NCBI GenBank assembly: GCA_945874665.1
Contig: CAMCHJ010000001.1
Span: 434,001-498,000, forward strand
Reading direction: 5' to 3'
Origin: Chitinophaga pinensis
GTDB lineage: Bacteria; Bacteroidota; Bacteroidia; UBA7662
DNA length: 64,000 bases
In this document: one piece after another, positions 17,452-27,118 of the stretch
Numbering within the stretch: position 1 is the first letter of the stretch
How the letters are laid out: each line of letters begins with the position of its first letter
Notes under the pieces: generated by a model
The model's input: only the letters and a program-made list of their open reading frames with translations
Databases searched by the model: none
Told to the model about the DNA's origin: nothing
Translations under genes and position numbers: made by a program

Positions 17452-18816
17452 TCATTTTTGCAGTTGAACGGTGAAGGTGGTACCGCGCCCTTCTTTAGAT
17501 TGAACTTTGATTTTGCCGTTGTGCAAACGGAGGATGCGCTCTACTAACGACAGGCCTATTCCGTGTCCGTTGATTTGTTGTGCATTGCTACTGCGAAAGA
17601 AAGGTTGAAATACCTGCTCCATCTCAGCTTCGGGAATACCGATGCCTTCATCGCGAACGGCAACCAAGATGCTGTGACCGTTGCCCTTGAGGTCTACAAA
17701 AACTTCCTTGCGGTGACTGAATTTGATGGCGTTCTCTATCAAATTGGTGAAAACGGTGCCTAATAACTGCTCGTTGCCTGGCACTTGTAGGTCTTCCGCC
17801 TGGGTTAAATCATCGTCTAAGGTAATGTGGATGACTGCCTTGGGTTGGCGTTTTTGGATGTCGGCTTGGCACTGCCACAAAACGTCTACCAAAGGAATGG
17901 GTTTAAAAAGGCGCGCAGCATATTCTGAATCGGCCTGTGCGAGCATAAGTAGGCGGTTGGCGATGCCGGTAAGGTTGCGGATGTCGTCGAGTACACTTTG
18001 TATTTTGTCGCGGTACTCTTGCTCGCTGCGGCTTTTGAGTAATACCACTTCGAGTTGACCTTGAATGGCAGTGAGTGGCGTGCGTAGTTCGTGCGAGGCG
18101 TTGGCAACAAAGTTGCGCTGCATGGCCAAACTGCCTTCGATGCGTTCGAGCATGCTGTTGAAGGTGGCAGTCAGGCTGCTCAGCTCGTCTTTAGAGCCGC
18201 TGTCGTTGAGCCGCTCATTGAGGTTTGTGAAGGTAATTTGATCCACTTGCCCAATAATACTTCTGATGGGTCGCAGTGCTTGTCCGGCATAAATCCAAGC
18301 TAAAATCATCAAAAAAAGCAAGCTAAAAATAAAAACAGCAATCAAAACCCGCCAGAGGTTGCGCAGCTGTTCAAAACCTACCAGGTCTTTGGCGGCACTC
18401 ACTACAACTAATCGATTGTAACGGTCGGCAAACATCATGCCCGCAAGCTCGTAGTCGCCTTGCTCAAAACGCAACTCTCCAGCTACCCGCACTTTGTCTA
18501 GCATAGCAGTGGTAATGCGCATGCTACTGTCGACATCGCTGCTGTACAACAACTCATTTTTGAAATTGTACACAAAAAAACGCTCATCTGTGAGCGAGGC
18601 CACCCCCAGTTCGCGCAGTTCTTCGAGGCGCTCAGGCTCGAGGCCCTCGAGCTCCATGAGTAGCACAGTTTTGTTGAGTGCGCTGGCCTTGAGTTGTTCG
18701 TAGAAAGAGGATTTTCGGTAATCCGCAGAGTTAAGGTAGATGGCCAGCGATGAAAAAAGCTGTATGAAGGCCACAATGGCCACAAACTGATAGGTGAGCC
18801 GACTGCGTATTTGCAT
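17452..18816 (-). CDS. Two-component sensor histidine kinase
   Basis: 454 aa. TM1 at about 9-29, a periplasmic sensor loop, TM2 at about 155-177, HAMP linker to about 230, and an HisKA domain with phospho-acceptor His242 in NASHELRTP. The HATPase_c domain carries an N box (ENAIKFS), G1 (DEGIGIPE) and G2 (GHGIGLSL). It should autophosphorylate and pass phosphate to Asp51 of the regulator encoded immediately upstream; the two genes share one base (TAATG), a sign of translational coupling. The stimulus is unknown. Confidence 0.96.
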   Translation of the reverse strand: MQIRSRLTYQFVAIVAFIQLFSSLAIYLNSADYRKSSFYEQLKASALNKTVLLMELEGLEPERLEELRELGVASLTDERFFVYNFKNELLYSSDVDSSMRITTAMLDKVRVAGELRFEQGDYELAGMMFADRYNRLVVVSAAKDLVGFEQLRNLWRVLIAVFIFSLLFLMILAWIYAGQALRPIRSIIGQVDQITFTNLNERLNDSGSKDELSSLTATFNSMLERIEGSLAMQRNFVANASHELRTPLTAIQGQLEVVLLKSRSEQEYRDKIQSVLDDIRNLTGIANRLLMLAQADSEYAARLFKPIPLVDVLWQCQADIQKRQPKAVIHITLDDDLTQAEDLQVPGNEQLLGTVFTNLIENAIKFSHRKEVFVDLKGNGHSILVAVRDEGIGIPEAEMEQVFQPFFRSSNAQQINGHGIGLSLVERILRLHNGKIKVQSKEGRGTTFTVQLQK

Positions 18817-19487
18817 TAGGCATCAATCATGTAGCCCATTCCAATCATGGTTTGGATGAGCTTGGTATCGAAGTCCTTATCGATCTTTTTACGCAAAAAG
18901 TTTACGTAAACATCAACCACATTGGTGCCCGTATCGAAGTGGATGTCCCACACATCTCCTGCGATCTGCTGACGCGAAACTACCTTGCCTTTGTTGAGCA
19001 TGAGGTATTCGAGCAGGGAATATTCTTTGGCAGTAAGGGTAATGGTTTGTCCAGCACGGATGGCCATTTTTTTGTCGGTATCTAATTCTAAATCGCCTAC
19101 TACGAGTTTGTTGCCTTCCATGTCGGGATTGGCACGGCGTACCAAGGCTTTGATGCGCGCTACCAATTCGCTAAACTCGAAGGGCTTTACGAGGTAATCG
19201 TCGGCGCCCGAATCAAAGCCAGCTAGTTTATCTTCGCTCGTGCCCAAGGCCGTTAGCATCAGGATGGGCAAGCGGGGTTGTTTGGCGCGGAGGGCCTTAC
19301 AGACTTCCAAGCCGCTCATGCCAGGTAAAAGAAGGTCGAGCACTAGAAAATCATAACGTTTTTCTTCTGCCATTTTTTTGCCAGTAAGACCATCAAAGGC
19401 CACATCAACCTGGTTGCCAAGCTCTTCGAGGCCTTGTTGGATGAAGGCTGCTACCTTCCGCTCATCTTCTACTACAAGTATTTTCAT
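18816..19487 (-). CDS. OmpR/PhoB-family response regulator
   Basis: 223 aa. Receiver domain with acidic pocket Glu7/Asp8, phospho-acceptor Asp51 (LVLDLLLPG) and Lys101 (YLVKPF). The C-terminal winged helix begins near residue 125 (LTAKEYSLLEYLMLNKGKVVSRQQI). It is the partner of the histidine kinase downstream. The start lies only 3 nt after the carB stop, so it is probably transcribed from the carB promoter as well. No own promoter is visible. Confidence 0.97.
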   Translation of the reverse strand: MKILVVEDERKVAAFIQQGLEELGNQVDVAFDGLTGKKMAEEKRYDFLVLDLLLPGMSGLEVCKALRAKQPRLPILMLTALGTSEDKLAGFDSGADDYLVKPFEFSELVARIKALVRRANPDMEGNKLVVGDLELDTDKKMAIRAGQTITLTAKEYSLLEYLMLNKGKVVSRQQIAGDVWDIHFDTGTNVVDVYVNFLRKKIDKDFDTKLIQTMIGMGYMIDA

Positions 19488-19490
19488 TTC

Positions 19491-22310
19491 TTAACGACTA
19501 AGGTACATCGATTTCCGCTTGTATAAGTCACGGAAATACGGGTCCTTCAAGTCTTTAATGAAACGAATGGCCTCGCCAGTCGACTTCATTTCAGGGCCCA
19601 ATTCCTTGTTTACGTTCGGAAACTTCTCGAAAGAAAACACAGGTTCTTTGATTGCCCAACCTTCTAATCGTTTTTTAATGTCGAAATCTTTGAGTTTGTG
19701 GGTGCCAAGCATCACCTTGGTAGCGATATTAACAAAGGCTACATCGTAAGCTTTGGCCAAAAAAGGCACCGTACGCGACGCACGGGGGTTTGCCTCAATC
19801 ACATATACCATGTCGTTTTTGATGGCAAACTGCACATTCATGAGCCCAGAAATATTTAAGGCATGTGCTAATTTTTTGGTGTACTCTTCCATTTGGGAAA
19901 CAACCAGGGGCGACAAACCGAAGGGCGGCAGTACTGAATTCGAGTCGCCAGAGTGGATGCCCGCCGGCTCAATGTGTTCCATCACACCGCAGATCATCAC
20001 GTCTTCGCCGTCACAGATACAATCGGTTTCTGCCTCCATGGCCCTGTCCAGGAAATGGTCGATGAGGATGCGGTTGCCTGGAATTTTCCGCAGCAAATCT
20101 ACCACCGCATGCTCCAGCTCTTCTTCGTTGATCACGATGCTCATGCCTTGTCCACCAAGCACATAGCTCGGGCGCACCAAAACAGGGTAACCCACTTCAC
20201 GCGCAATTTCGAGGGCTTCTTCGGCGGTTTCAGCCACCCCATACTTTGGATAAGGGATGTCGAGTTCTTTGAGCAAATCGCTAAAACGACCGCGGTCCTC
20301 CGCCAAATCCATATTGGTGAAATTGGTGCCGATAATTTTAACACCCGCGTTTTCTAGGTGCTCTGCTAATTTTAAGGCAGTTTGTCCGCCCAATTGTACA
20401 ATCACGCCCTCCGGCTTTTCATGCTCTACAATGTCGAGCAAATGCTCCCAAAATACTGGCTCGAAATAGAGTTTGTCGGCCATGTTGAAGTCGGTGCTCA
20501 CCGTTTCGGGATTACAATTAATCATGATGGCTTCGTAACCCACTTCGCGTGCGGCGAGCAAGCCATGTACGCAGCTGTAGTCGAATTCGATGCCTTGGCC
20601 AATGCGGTTGGGACCGCTGCCGAGCACGATGATTTTCTTTTTATCGGTACGAATAGATTCGTTTTCGGTATCGTAGGTGCTGTAGTAATAGGGGGTTTCG
20701 GCCTGAAATTCGGCGGCGCAGGTATCTACGAGCTTCCAAACACGGTTCAGGCCTAGCTCTTTGCGCTTGGCGCGTACATCGGCTTCGGAAGTGGTATCGC
20801 CTAAAACATGGGCGATTTGGGCATCGGCGAAACCGTTTTTCTTGAGTTCATCTAGCAAGCCTTTGGGCAAGCTGCTCAGGGTATAGCGGCGTAATTCAGC
20901 CTGTAAATCAACAATGTGTTGTATCTGACGCAAAAACCAGGGGTCGATGCGCGTAGCTTTTTGCACCGATTTAACAGGCACACCCAAAGCCAAGGCATCG
21001 TGCACGTGAAACAGCCTATCCCAGCTCGCAAACTCTAAACTGTGCATGAGTTTGTCGAGGTTTTTTTCCTCTTTGCCATCCGCACCTAAGCCTAAGCGAT
21101 TGATTTCTAAACTCTGACAAGCCTTTTGGAGCGCTTCGTTGAAGCTGCGACCAATGCCCATCACTTCGCCCACCGATTTCATTTGGAAACCGAGGGTGCG
21201 GTCGGCACCTGGGAATTTGTCGAAGTTCCACTTCGGGATTTTAACAATCACATAGTCCAAAGTCGGCTCAAAATAAGCCGATGTGCTCATCGTAATTTGG
21301 TTCGGCAACTCATCGAGGTTATAACCGATGGCTAGTTTCGCCGCGATTTTAGCAATCGGATAGCCTGTGGCCTTCGAGGCAAGGGCAGAGGAACGTGAAA
21401 CACGCGGGTTGATTTCGATCGCGATGAGTTGCTCGGTTTCAGGGTCCATCGCAAACTGCACATTACAACCTCCTGCAAAATTGCCAATGGCACGCATCAT
21501 TTTGATCGATTGGTTGCGCATATCTTGGAAGGCAGCATCACTCAAGGTCATGGCCGGTGCCACCGTAATGCTATCACCAGTATGGATGCCCATCGGATCA
21601 AAATTTTCGATGGTACAAATGATGCAAACGTTGTCGTTGTTGTCGCGTAGCAACTCTAACTCGTATTCTTTCCAGCCCAAAACGGCTTTGTCGATCATTA
21701 CTTCATGCGTAGGTGAGGCCGCCAAGCCACGCACCAAGGCCTTTTCGAAATCTTCTTTTTGGCGGATTACTGCGCCGCCTGAGCCGCCCAAGGTATAGGA
21801 AGGCCGAATAACCAACGGAAAACCAATTTCTTCAGCCGCTTCTTTGCCTTCAAGAAAGGAGTTCGCAGTTTTAGCTGGCGCTACCGCTACGCCGATTTGG
21901 CTCATCAGCTTGCGGAATTCTTCGCGGTTTTCAGTGGTTTCAATGGCAGCAATGTCTACCCCAATCATCCGCACTCCGTATTTCTCCCAAATCCCCAATT
22001 CATCTGCTTCTTTACAGAGGTTGAGCGCTGTTTGACCACCCATGGTAGGCAACACTGCGTCAATCTGACGTTCTTGTAAGATTTGTTCTATCGATTCAAC
22101 CGTTAATGGCAACAGATACACATGGTCTGCTGTTACTTTGTCGGTCATGATGGTCGCCGGATTGGAGTTAATCAAGGCTACCTCTATCCCTTCTTCCTTG
22201 AGCGAACGCGCCGCTTGTGAACCGGAATAATCGAATTCGCAGGCCTGACCGATGACGATGGGGCCGCTGCCGACAATGAGTACTGATTTGATAGAATGAT
22301 CCCTAGGCAT
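19491..22310 (-). CDS. carB: Carbamoyl-phosphate synthase large subunit, without C-terminal regulatory domain
   Basis: 939 aa against about 1070 in E. coli. Makes carbamoyl phosphate for pyrimidine and arginine synthesis from bicarbonate, ATP and ammonia supplied by the small subunit, whose gene is not in the window. Two ATP-grasp halves are seen, starting VLIVGSGPIVIGQACEFDYSG and IIVLGSGPNRIGQGIEFDYS, each with its own R-P-S-Y-LGG loop. The chain ends after the second half (DLYKRKSMYLSR), so the MGS-like allosteric domain that binds UMP/ornithine in E. coli is missing. I believe this short form is usual in Bacteroidota. First gene of a carB-regulator-kinase unit. Confidence 0.97.
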   Translation of the reverse strand: MPRDHSIKSVLIVGSGPIVIGQACEFDYSGSQAARSLKEEGIEVALINSNPATIMTDKVTADHVYLLPLTVESIEQILQERQIDAVLPTMGGQTALNLCKEADELGIWEKYGVRMIGVDIAAIETTENREEFRKLMSQIGVAVAPAKTANSFLEGKEAAEEIGFPLVIRPSYTLGGSGGAVIRQKEDFEKALVRGLAASPTHEVMIDKAVLGWKEYELELLRDNNDNVCIICTIENFDPMGIHTGDSITVAPAMTLSDAAFQDMRNQSIKMMRAIGNFAGGCNVQFAMDPETEQLIAIEINPRVSRSSALASKATGYPIAKIAAKLAIGYNLDELPNQITMSTSAYFEPTLDYVIVKIPKWNFDKFPGADRTLGFQMKSVGEVMGIGRSFNEALQKACQSLEINRLGLGADGKEEKNLDKLMHSLEFASWDRLFHVHDALALGVPVKSVQKATRIDPWFLRQIQHIVDLQAELRRYTLSSLPKGLLDELKKNGFADAQIAHVLGDTTSEADVRAKRKELGLNRVWKLVDTCAAEFQAETPYYYSTYDTENESIRTDKKKIIVLGSGPNRIGQGIEFDYSCVHGLLAAREVGYEAIMINCNPETVSTDFNMADKLYFEPVFWEHLLDIVEHEKPEGVIVQLGGQTALKLAEHLENAGVKIIGTNFTNMDLAEDRGRFSDLLKELDIPYPKYGVAETAEEALEIAREVGYPVLVRPSYVLGGQGMSIVINEEELEHAVVDLLRKIPGNRILIDHFLDRAMEAETDCICDGEDVMICGVMEHIEPAGIHSGDSNSVLPPFGLSPLVVSQMEEYTKKLAHALNISGLMNVQFAIKNDMVYVIEANPRASRTVPFLAKAYDVAFVNIATKVMLGTHKLKDFDIKKRLEGWAIKEPVFSFEKFPNVNKELGPEMKSTGEAIRFIKDLKDPYFRDLYKRKSMYLSR

Positions 22311-22351
22311 GGAACGATAGATTATGTGAAAGTGCTGATTTCAAAATTGTG

Positions 22352-22359
22352 CAAAGATA
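22352..22359 (-). promoter_or_regulatory. carB promoter -7 box
   Basis: Minus-strand TATCTTTG, 41 nt upstream of the carB ATG. Confidence 0.65.
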
Positions 22360-22387
22360 TGAAAAAAGGGCATGGAAGCGAAGATTT

Positions 22388-23617
22388 TTAATGCTTTTGG
22401 GGATGCACTTCTAGGCGTTGTAGCCAGTCGTGTGCCGCCACTAACTCGATGTTGCCCTGGTCGTAGCTCAGCCGGTCGTTTTGGTTGAAAGTAACGATTG
22501 TGCCAGTTTTGAAGCCAAAATAGGCCATGGCTTCGAGCAAGCCGTTCACCTCCCGCTCGAGGTTTTCAGGCGTTACTTCATAGCAAGCTTGTACCAATTG
22601 CTGGCATTGGCCGTGCTGCATCATCACAAAGGCGCATTCGTGCTTTTCGGAGAAGTAAAAGAGGTCCTGACTCAACCTCCGCAACGCTAAAAACACCAAG
22701 TTTTCGAGTTTTCGCCCAAGGTCCTCTTGCATAGAACCACTGTTGGCCTGCACGATGCCGGGGTCAACAACGTATATTTTTCGGGGATTAACCAGTTGCT
22801 TGCGGGCGGAGGGACTGTATTTAGGCAGGTAGAAGCACAAATAAGCGTCTTCGAGGTAGCTAAGATATTCGAGGAGCGTGGATTTTGATTTGAGGTCGAT
22901 GAGGCTGAGCAATCGACTGGCGGTGAACAGCTTGCCTACATTGGAAAGCAAGTACCAGGCGAGGCGTTGCAAACTCTTTACGTCGCGCAGGGCGTAACGC
23001 ACCGCGATGTCGCGTAGCAGTATGTCCTCGAGCAGGTGTTGCAATATTTCGTCGCGTTGGTATTTCACATATTCTGGAAAGCCGCCTTGATGGAGGTATT
23101 TGAGCAGGGTTTTTTCGCTAGCGACTTTCTTTTCAAAGGCTAGATACTCGCCAAACGAAAAGGGGAAGAGCTCGAAAGAGATGTGGCGGCCCGTGAGCTT
23201 GGTGCCGAGTTCTTTGCTCAACAAGGAGGCATTGGAGCCCGTGATGACCACGCGATAGCCCGTATCGAGCAGGTGCCGTATGTAGCGTTCCCAGTCTTCT
23301 ACTACATGTATCTCATTTAAAAATAGCGTTTTGCAGCCCATTTCTGCTAATAGTTCATCCAGCCGACTGTAGTCGAATTTGTCGAAAGGATACAGCTTAG
23401 GGTCTTCAAAATTAAGGTAATAGCTGCCTTCACCGGTGCTGCTCAAAAGCTGGTGCAGGAGTGTACTTTTTCCACTTCGGCGCACACCGCTTACGATGAG
23501 CGCATGACTTTCGGGTAAAAAAAGCTGTTGATGAACGCGCCGCTCTAGTCCACTCGACTTCGTTTGAAGCTGTGAAAGCTGCGTTTTAAGCACGTTTTTG
23601 AGGGTGGATTTGAGCAT
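22388..23617 (-). CDS. AAA-type ATPase with DUF4143 C-terminal domain
   Basis: 409 aa. Walker A GVRRSGKST at about 44-52, Walker B-like LFLNEIHVVEDWE at about 98-110, sensor VITGSNASLL at about 124-133, giving the AAA_14 pattern; the C-terminal half (about 205-370) fits DUF4143. Proteins of this build are widespread in Bacteroidota accessory DNA, often many copies per genome, with unknown function; the C-terminal domain has been compared to nucleases. The gene stands alone, preceded by a 23-bp tandem repeat and its own promoter, suggesting tight regulation. Confidence 0.88.
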   Translation of the reverse strand: MLKSTLKNVLKTQLSQLQTKSSGLERRVHQQLFLPESHALIVSGVRRSGKSTLLHQLLSSTGEGSYYLNFEDPKLYPFDKFDYSRLDELLAEMGCKTLFLNEIHVVEDWERYIRHLLDTGYRVVITGSNASLLSKELGTKLTGRHISFELFPFSFGEYLAFEKKVASEKTLLKYLHQGGFPEYVKYQRDEILQHLLEDILLRDIAVRYALRDVKSLQRLAWYLLSNVGKLFTASRLLSLIDLKSKSTLLEYLSYLEDAYLCFYLPKYSPSARKQLVNPRKIYVVDPGIVQANSGSMQEDLGRKLENLVFLALRRLSQDLFYFSEKHECAFVMMQHGQCQQLVQACYEVTPENLEREVNGLLEAMAYFGFKTGTIVTFNQNDRLSYDQGNIELVAAHDWLQRLEVHPQKH

Positions 23618-23635
23618 TTTTAATCTTGTTTGTTA

Positions 23636-23643
23636 CAAATGTA
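23636..23643 (-). promoter_or_regulatory. DUF4143 ATPase promoter -7 box
   Basis: Minus-strand TACATTTG, with a TTG exactly 19 nt upstream that lies inside the first 23-bp repeat. The ATG is 18 nt downstream. Confidence 0.65.
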
Positions 23644-23649
23644 CAAAAG

Positions 23650-23718
23650 TGTTTTTTAATAACAAACGAGATTGTTTTTTATAAACGAACATCTTTGTTT
23701 TTTAGTAACAAACAACTT
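23650..23718. repeat. Three tandem 23-bp repeats upstream of the DUF4143 ATPase gene
   Basis: Units at 23650-23672, 23673-23695 and 23696-23718, each beginning TGTTTTTTA and containing a variant of TAACAAAC (AATAACAAACG, ATAAACGAACA, AGTAACAAACA). A fourth unit begins at 23719 (TGTT) and breaks down. The first unit overlaps the -33 element of the ATPase promoter, and an inverted copy of the core (GTTTGTTAC) occurs at 23628-23636. This is best read as an array of transcription-factor sites. Confidence 0.8.
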
Positions 23719-23879
23719 TGTTCATTCAAAAAATGAAACCACCCATTGTCGATGAACCAAATACAACAGGTAAAGCATGCCTGGTAAAGATATTTTAACA
23801 CAAAATGGCCTTCAGTTTCAATTAAAACCAGGACATTTGTACATTCTTTTTAATAGTCACCTTTTCTTTATTTCCGCGC

Positions 23880-26168
23880 ATGCGCTACCTCCTTTTGCTT
23901 GTAGGGCTTTTGGCCACATCAAACAGTTTTGCTCAAAATTTTACCCTCAGCGGATACATCAAAGATGCCAAAACAGGTGAAGCCTTGATTGGCGCCGTTG
24001 TGGCGGTGAGTGGCGCACCCGCGAGAGGTACTGTTACCAATGTATATGGTTATTATGTACTCAGCTTGCCTGCGGGTACTTACGATTTTCAAGTGAGCTA
24101 CCTGGGCTACACCATGCTCAAACAATCCTTGATCATGCGCGCTTCTCAAAAACTCAATATTGAATTAAAACCTGCACAACAGCAACTCAAAGAAGTACTT
24201 GTGACGGGCGAAGCAGATGATCAGCGCCTGCGCCAAAGTCAGATGGGCGTCGAAAAAATGAACATTGCCACAGTGAATAAATTACCCATTTTGTTTGGTG
24301 AGCGCGATGTACTTAAGTCGATGCAGCTTTTACCAGGGGTAAAGGCTGGTGGCGAGGGACAAAGCGGCTTTTCGGTCCGGGGCGGTAATCTCGACCAAAA
24401 CCTCATTTTGCTCGACGATGCGCCAGTTTACAACGCCTCCCACCTGCTCGGCTTCTTTTCAACTTTTAACTCCGACGCCATCAAAGACCTCACTCTGCAC
24501 AAAGGTACAGCACCCGCTAATTTTGGGGGAAGATTGGCTTCGGTGGTCGATGTGCGCATGAAAGAAGGCAACAACCAGAAGTACAACGTATCGGGCGGTT
24601 TAGGATTGATTGCCTCTCGCCTCAATGTGGAGGGTCCTATTCAAGAAGGACGCTCGTCCTTTTTATTGTCAGGCCGCCGTACCTATGCCGATGTATTTCT
24701 TCGCTTGAACGATGATTTTGCCAACAACTCTCTGTATTTCTACGATTTTAATGCCAAGCTGAATTATCGGCTTACCGACAAAGACCATATTTACCTTTCG
24801 GGCTATTTTGGCAGGGATGTGTTCAGTTTCGATGATCAATTTGGCATTAACTGGGGCAATGCTACCGGTACCTTGCGCTATACACGCCTCATCAGCGATA
24901 AATTATTTCTAAATAGCTCCCTCATTTACAGCAATTACGATTACAACATCGGTTTTTCGACCAGCGCGCTGGACATCAATATTAATTCGGGCATTGAGGA
25001 CTGGAATATCAAGCAAGAGCTACAGTATTTTGCCAGCAATACGCAACAGTGGAAGGTAGGTTACAACGTCATTTACCACACGGTTACGCCGGGTTTGGTG
25101 AATGCCGAAAACACCGACATCAGCAGCTTACAGAAACGTGGCTTGGAGTCGGCTGCTTATGTAAGTCACGATTGGAAGCCTACGGAGCGGTTTAACATCA
25201 CTTCAGGATTGCGGGTTAGTCATTTTGCAGCCCTCGGTGGTAGCAACTATTATACCCTCGATGCCAATCGCACCGTCATCGATACTTTCAATCCCGCCGG
25301 TGTGGCCGCACAATACGCCTTTCTCGAGCCCCGCATCGCCGTCAATTATAACCTCACTACCACGTCTAGTCTCAAAACCTCCTACACCCGCAATACCCAG
25401 CACATACATTTGGTTAGTAACGCCATTGCTTCTACCCCAACCGACCGCTGGTTGATGACAACCAACAATGTGGCACCTGAAATTGGGGATCAGTTTTCAA
25501 TTGGCTACTTCCGTAATTTTAAGGAAAACACGTACGAGTTTAGCGTGGAAACCTATTATAAATGGATGCAAAACCAGCTGGATTATAAAGACGGTGCCAA
25601 CGACCAAGCCACGGTTATTGACCCGGAGTTACTTTTTGGTGATGGCAGGGCCTATGGTTTAGAATGGCTGTTTCGAAAAAATAAAGGTCGGTTTACCGGT
25701 TGGTTGAGCTATACAATTTCGCGTTCCGAGCGCCGCATCGATGGTATTAATAAAGGTGCGTGGTATGCTGCGCGCCAAGATCGCACCCACGATGTAGCGG
25801 TTGTGGCGTTGTACGAGATTTCAGAGCGCTTTAATGTTTCTGCGGCATGGATTTATCAAACAGGCAATGCGGTGACCTTCCCAGCTGGTAAATACAACAT
25901 TGCCGACCAAGTGGTTTGGCTTTACACCGAGCGCAATGGCTACCGCATGCCAGCATACCACCGCCTCGATTTAGGCGCCACCTATCAACTCAAGCCCAAA
26001 CGAAAATACAGCAGCGAGCTCGCCTTTAGTCTGTATAACGCTTATGGTCGCCAAAACCCATTCCTCATTAATTTTGAACAAAGCGCTACCAATCCCAACC
26101 GCACTGTAGCCGTGCAAACGGCTCTTTTCCGTTGGGTACCTGCGGTGAGTTGGAATTTTAAATTTTAA
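23880..26168 (+). CDS. TonB-dependent outer-membrane receptor with carboxypeptidase-like domain
   Basis: 762 aa. Signal peptide to about residue 19 (SNSFAQ), an N-terminal CarboxypepD_reg-like beta-sandwich (FTLSGYIKDAKTGEALIGA, about 21-100), then the plug (GERDVLKSMQLLPGVKAGGEGQSGFSVRGG, DQNLILLDDAPVYN) and a 22-strand-type barrel ending in the aromatic SWNFKF. It should import a ligand across the outer membrane with TonB energy; the ligand is unknown. The DUF4249 lipoprotein gene follows after 3 nt, a common pairing in this phylum that recalls SusC/SusD. I did not find a convincing promoter box. Confidence 0.93.
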   Translation: MRYLLLLVGLLATSNSFAQNFTLSGYIKDAKTGEALIGAVVAVSGAPARGTVTNVYGYYVLSLPAGTYDFQVSYLGYTMLKQSLIMRASQKLNIELKPAQQQLKEVLVTGEADDQRLRQSQMGVEKMNIATVNKLPILFGERDVLKSMQLLPGVKAGGEGQSGFSVRGGNLDQNLILLDDAPVYNASHLLGFFSTFNSDAIKDLTLHKGTAPANFGGRLASVVDVRMKEGNNQKYNVSGGLGLIASRLNVEGPIQEGRSSFLLSGRRTYADVFLRLNDDFANNSLYFYDFNAKLNYRLTDKDHIYLSGYFGRDVFSFDDQFGINWGNATGTLRYTRLISDKLFLNSSLIYSNYDYNIGFSTSALDININSGIEDWNIKQELQYFASNTQQWKVGYNVIYHTVTPGLVNAENTDISSLQKRGLESAAYVSHDWKPTERFNITSGLRVSHFAALGGSNYYTLDANRTVIDTFNPAGVAAQYAFLEPRIAVNYNLTTTSSLKTSYTRNTQHIHLVSNAIASTPTDRWLMTTNNVAPEIGDQFSIGYFRNFKENTYEFSVETYYKWMQNQLDYKDGANDQATVIDPELLFGDGRAYGLEWLFRKNKGRFTGWLSYTISRSERRIDGINKGAWYAARQDRTHDVAVVALYEISERFNVSAAWIYQTGNAVTFPAGKYNIADQVVWLYTERNGYRMPAYHRLDLGATYQLKPKRKYSSELAFSLYNAYGRQNPFLINFEQSATNPNRTVAVQTALFRWVPAVSWNFKF

Positions 26169-26171
26169 GCG

Positions 26172-26993
26172 ATGATGCAACGTCTCATTTTCAGTCTCTT
26201 GTTGCTTGGCAGTTTAACTGCCTGCGAGAAGGAAATCGATATCGACCTCAACAGTACCGACCCTAAATTGGTCATTGAAGCCTTACTAGACGATTCGGGC
26301 AAAGGCGCTTGGGTAAAGCTTACCCAAACTGTAAATTTTAGCGATACCATCGGCAATCCTGTGCAGTCTGGCGCCTTGGTGGTGCTGGTGCGGCTTTCGA
26401 ACAGCAGTCGCGATACGCTCCAACAGCTCCCCGATAGTGCCTATATACTGCCGAATTATGTGCCTGTTTACGGGGAAGAATATGCCTTTGAAGTTACCCA
26501 TCAAGGCAATTTTTACCGGGCTACCGCTCGCATGCCGCAACCTATTCCTATTGATTCGTTGGTGATTGATCCAAGTTTTGGGACAGGTGGACTGCCAGGT
26601 AACCGCGCTGATACCACGAACCAGCGGAATGCCTTATTGTATGCCTTTTACAATGACCCGCCAGCCGCTAGTAATTATTACCAAATACAGGCCTTTCAAA
26701 ACGACACGGTGACCGATAACTTGTTTTTATACAATGATGAGGTAAACAGCGGGTTATTTCAGGTAAGTCCCGTTTTTGTGCAAACCTACATCAATGGCCG
26801 CATTCGGGTAGAGCTACACCACATTGACCAGGCGGTGTTCCGCTATCTTACCAACCTCAATACCAATATTGGCCAATCGAGCGCTTCGCCTGCCAACCCC
26901 ATTTCTAATTTTAGCGGTGATGCTTTGGGCTACTTCAAGTTATACGCCAATACATCGGCAGAGTTCCAACTGGTGGAGCCACTTGGGCCGTAA
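26172..26993 (+). CDS. DUF4249 domain lipoprotein
   Basis: 273 aa. Lipoprotein signal ending GSLTAC (Cys18), followed by acidic residues (EKEIDIDL) that may act as a surface-export signal. The DUF4249 pattern includes LVIEALLDDS near residue 37, PVYGEEYAFEV, and the C-terminal NPISNFSGDALGYFKLYA. Proteins of this family accompany TonB receptors and are thought to be cell-surface partners in ligand capture; here it is 3 nt behind one. It starts with two consecutive ATG codons, either of which could serve. Confidence 0.88.
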   Translation: MMQRLIFSLLLLGSLTACEKEIDIDLNSTDPKLVIEALLDDSGKGAWVKLTQTVNFSDTIGNPVQSGALVVLVRLSNSSRDTLQQLPDSAYILPNYVPVYGEEYAFEVTHQGNFYRATARMPQPIPIDSLVIDPSFGTGGLPGNRADTTNQRNALLYAFYNDPPAASNYYQIQAFQNDTVTDNLFLYNDEVNSGLFQVSPVFVQTYINGRIRVELHHIDQAVFRYLTNLNTNIGQSSASPANPISNFSGDALGYFKLYANTSAEFQLVEPLGP

Positions 26994-27106
26994 AAGGGGA
27001 CTTATTCAACGAACCCCTAGGTTGCTTTATCAATTTTTGTATTTGTAAGGCTATTTTGGTCACCGATGGCTGTTTTTTCCGAACAATCAAAAGCCATGCA
27101 ATCAAC

Positions 27107-27114
27107 TATCTTTG
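27107..27114 (+). promoter_or_regulatory. HI0933 flavoprotein promoter -7 box (leaderless arrangement)
   Basis: TATCTTTG, CGGC, ATG: the same 15-nt string as in front of glyS. Confidence 0.7.
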
Positions 27115-27118
27115 CGGC

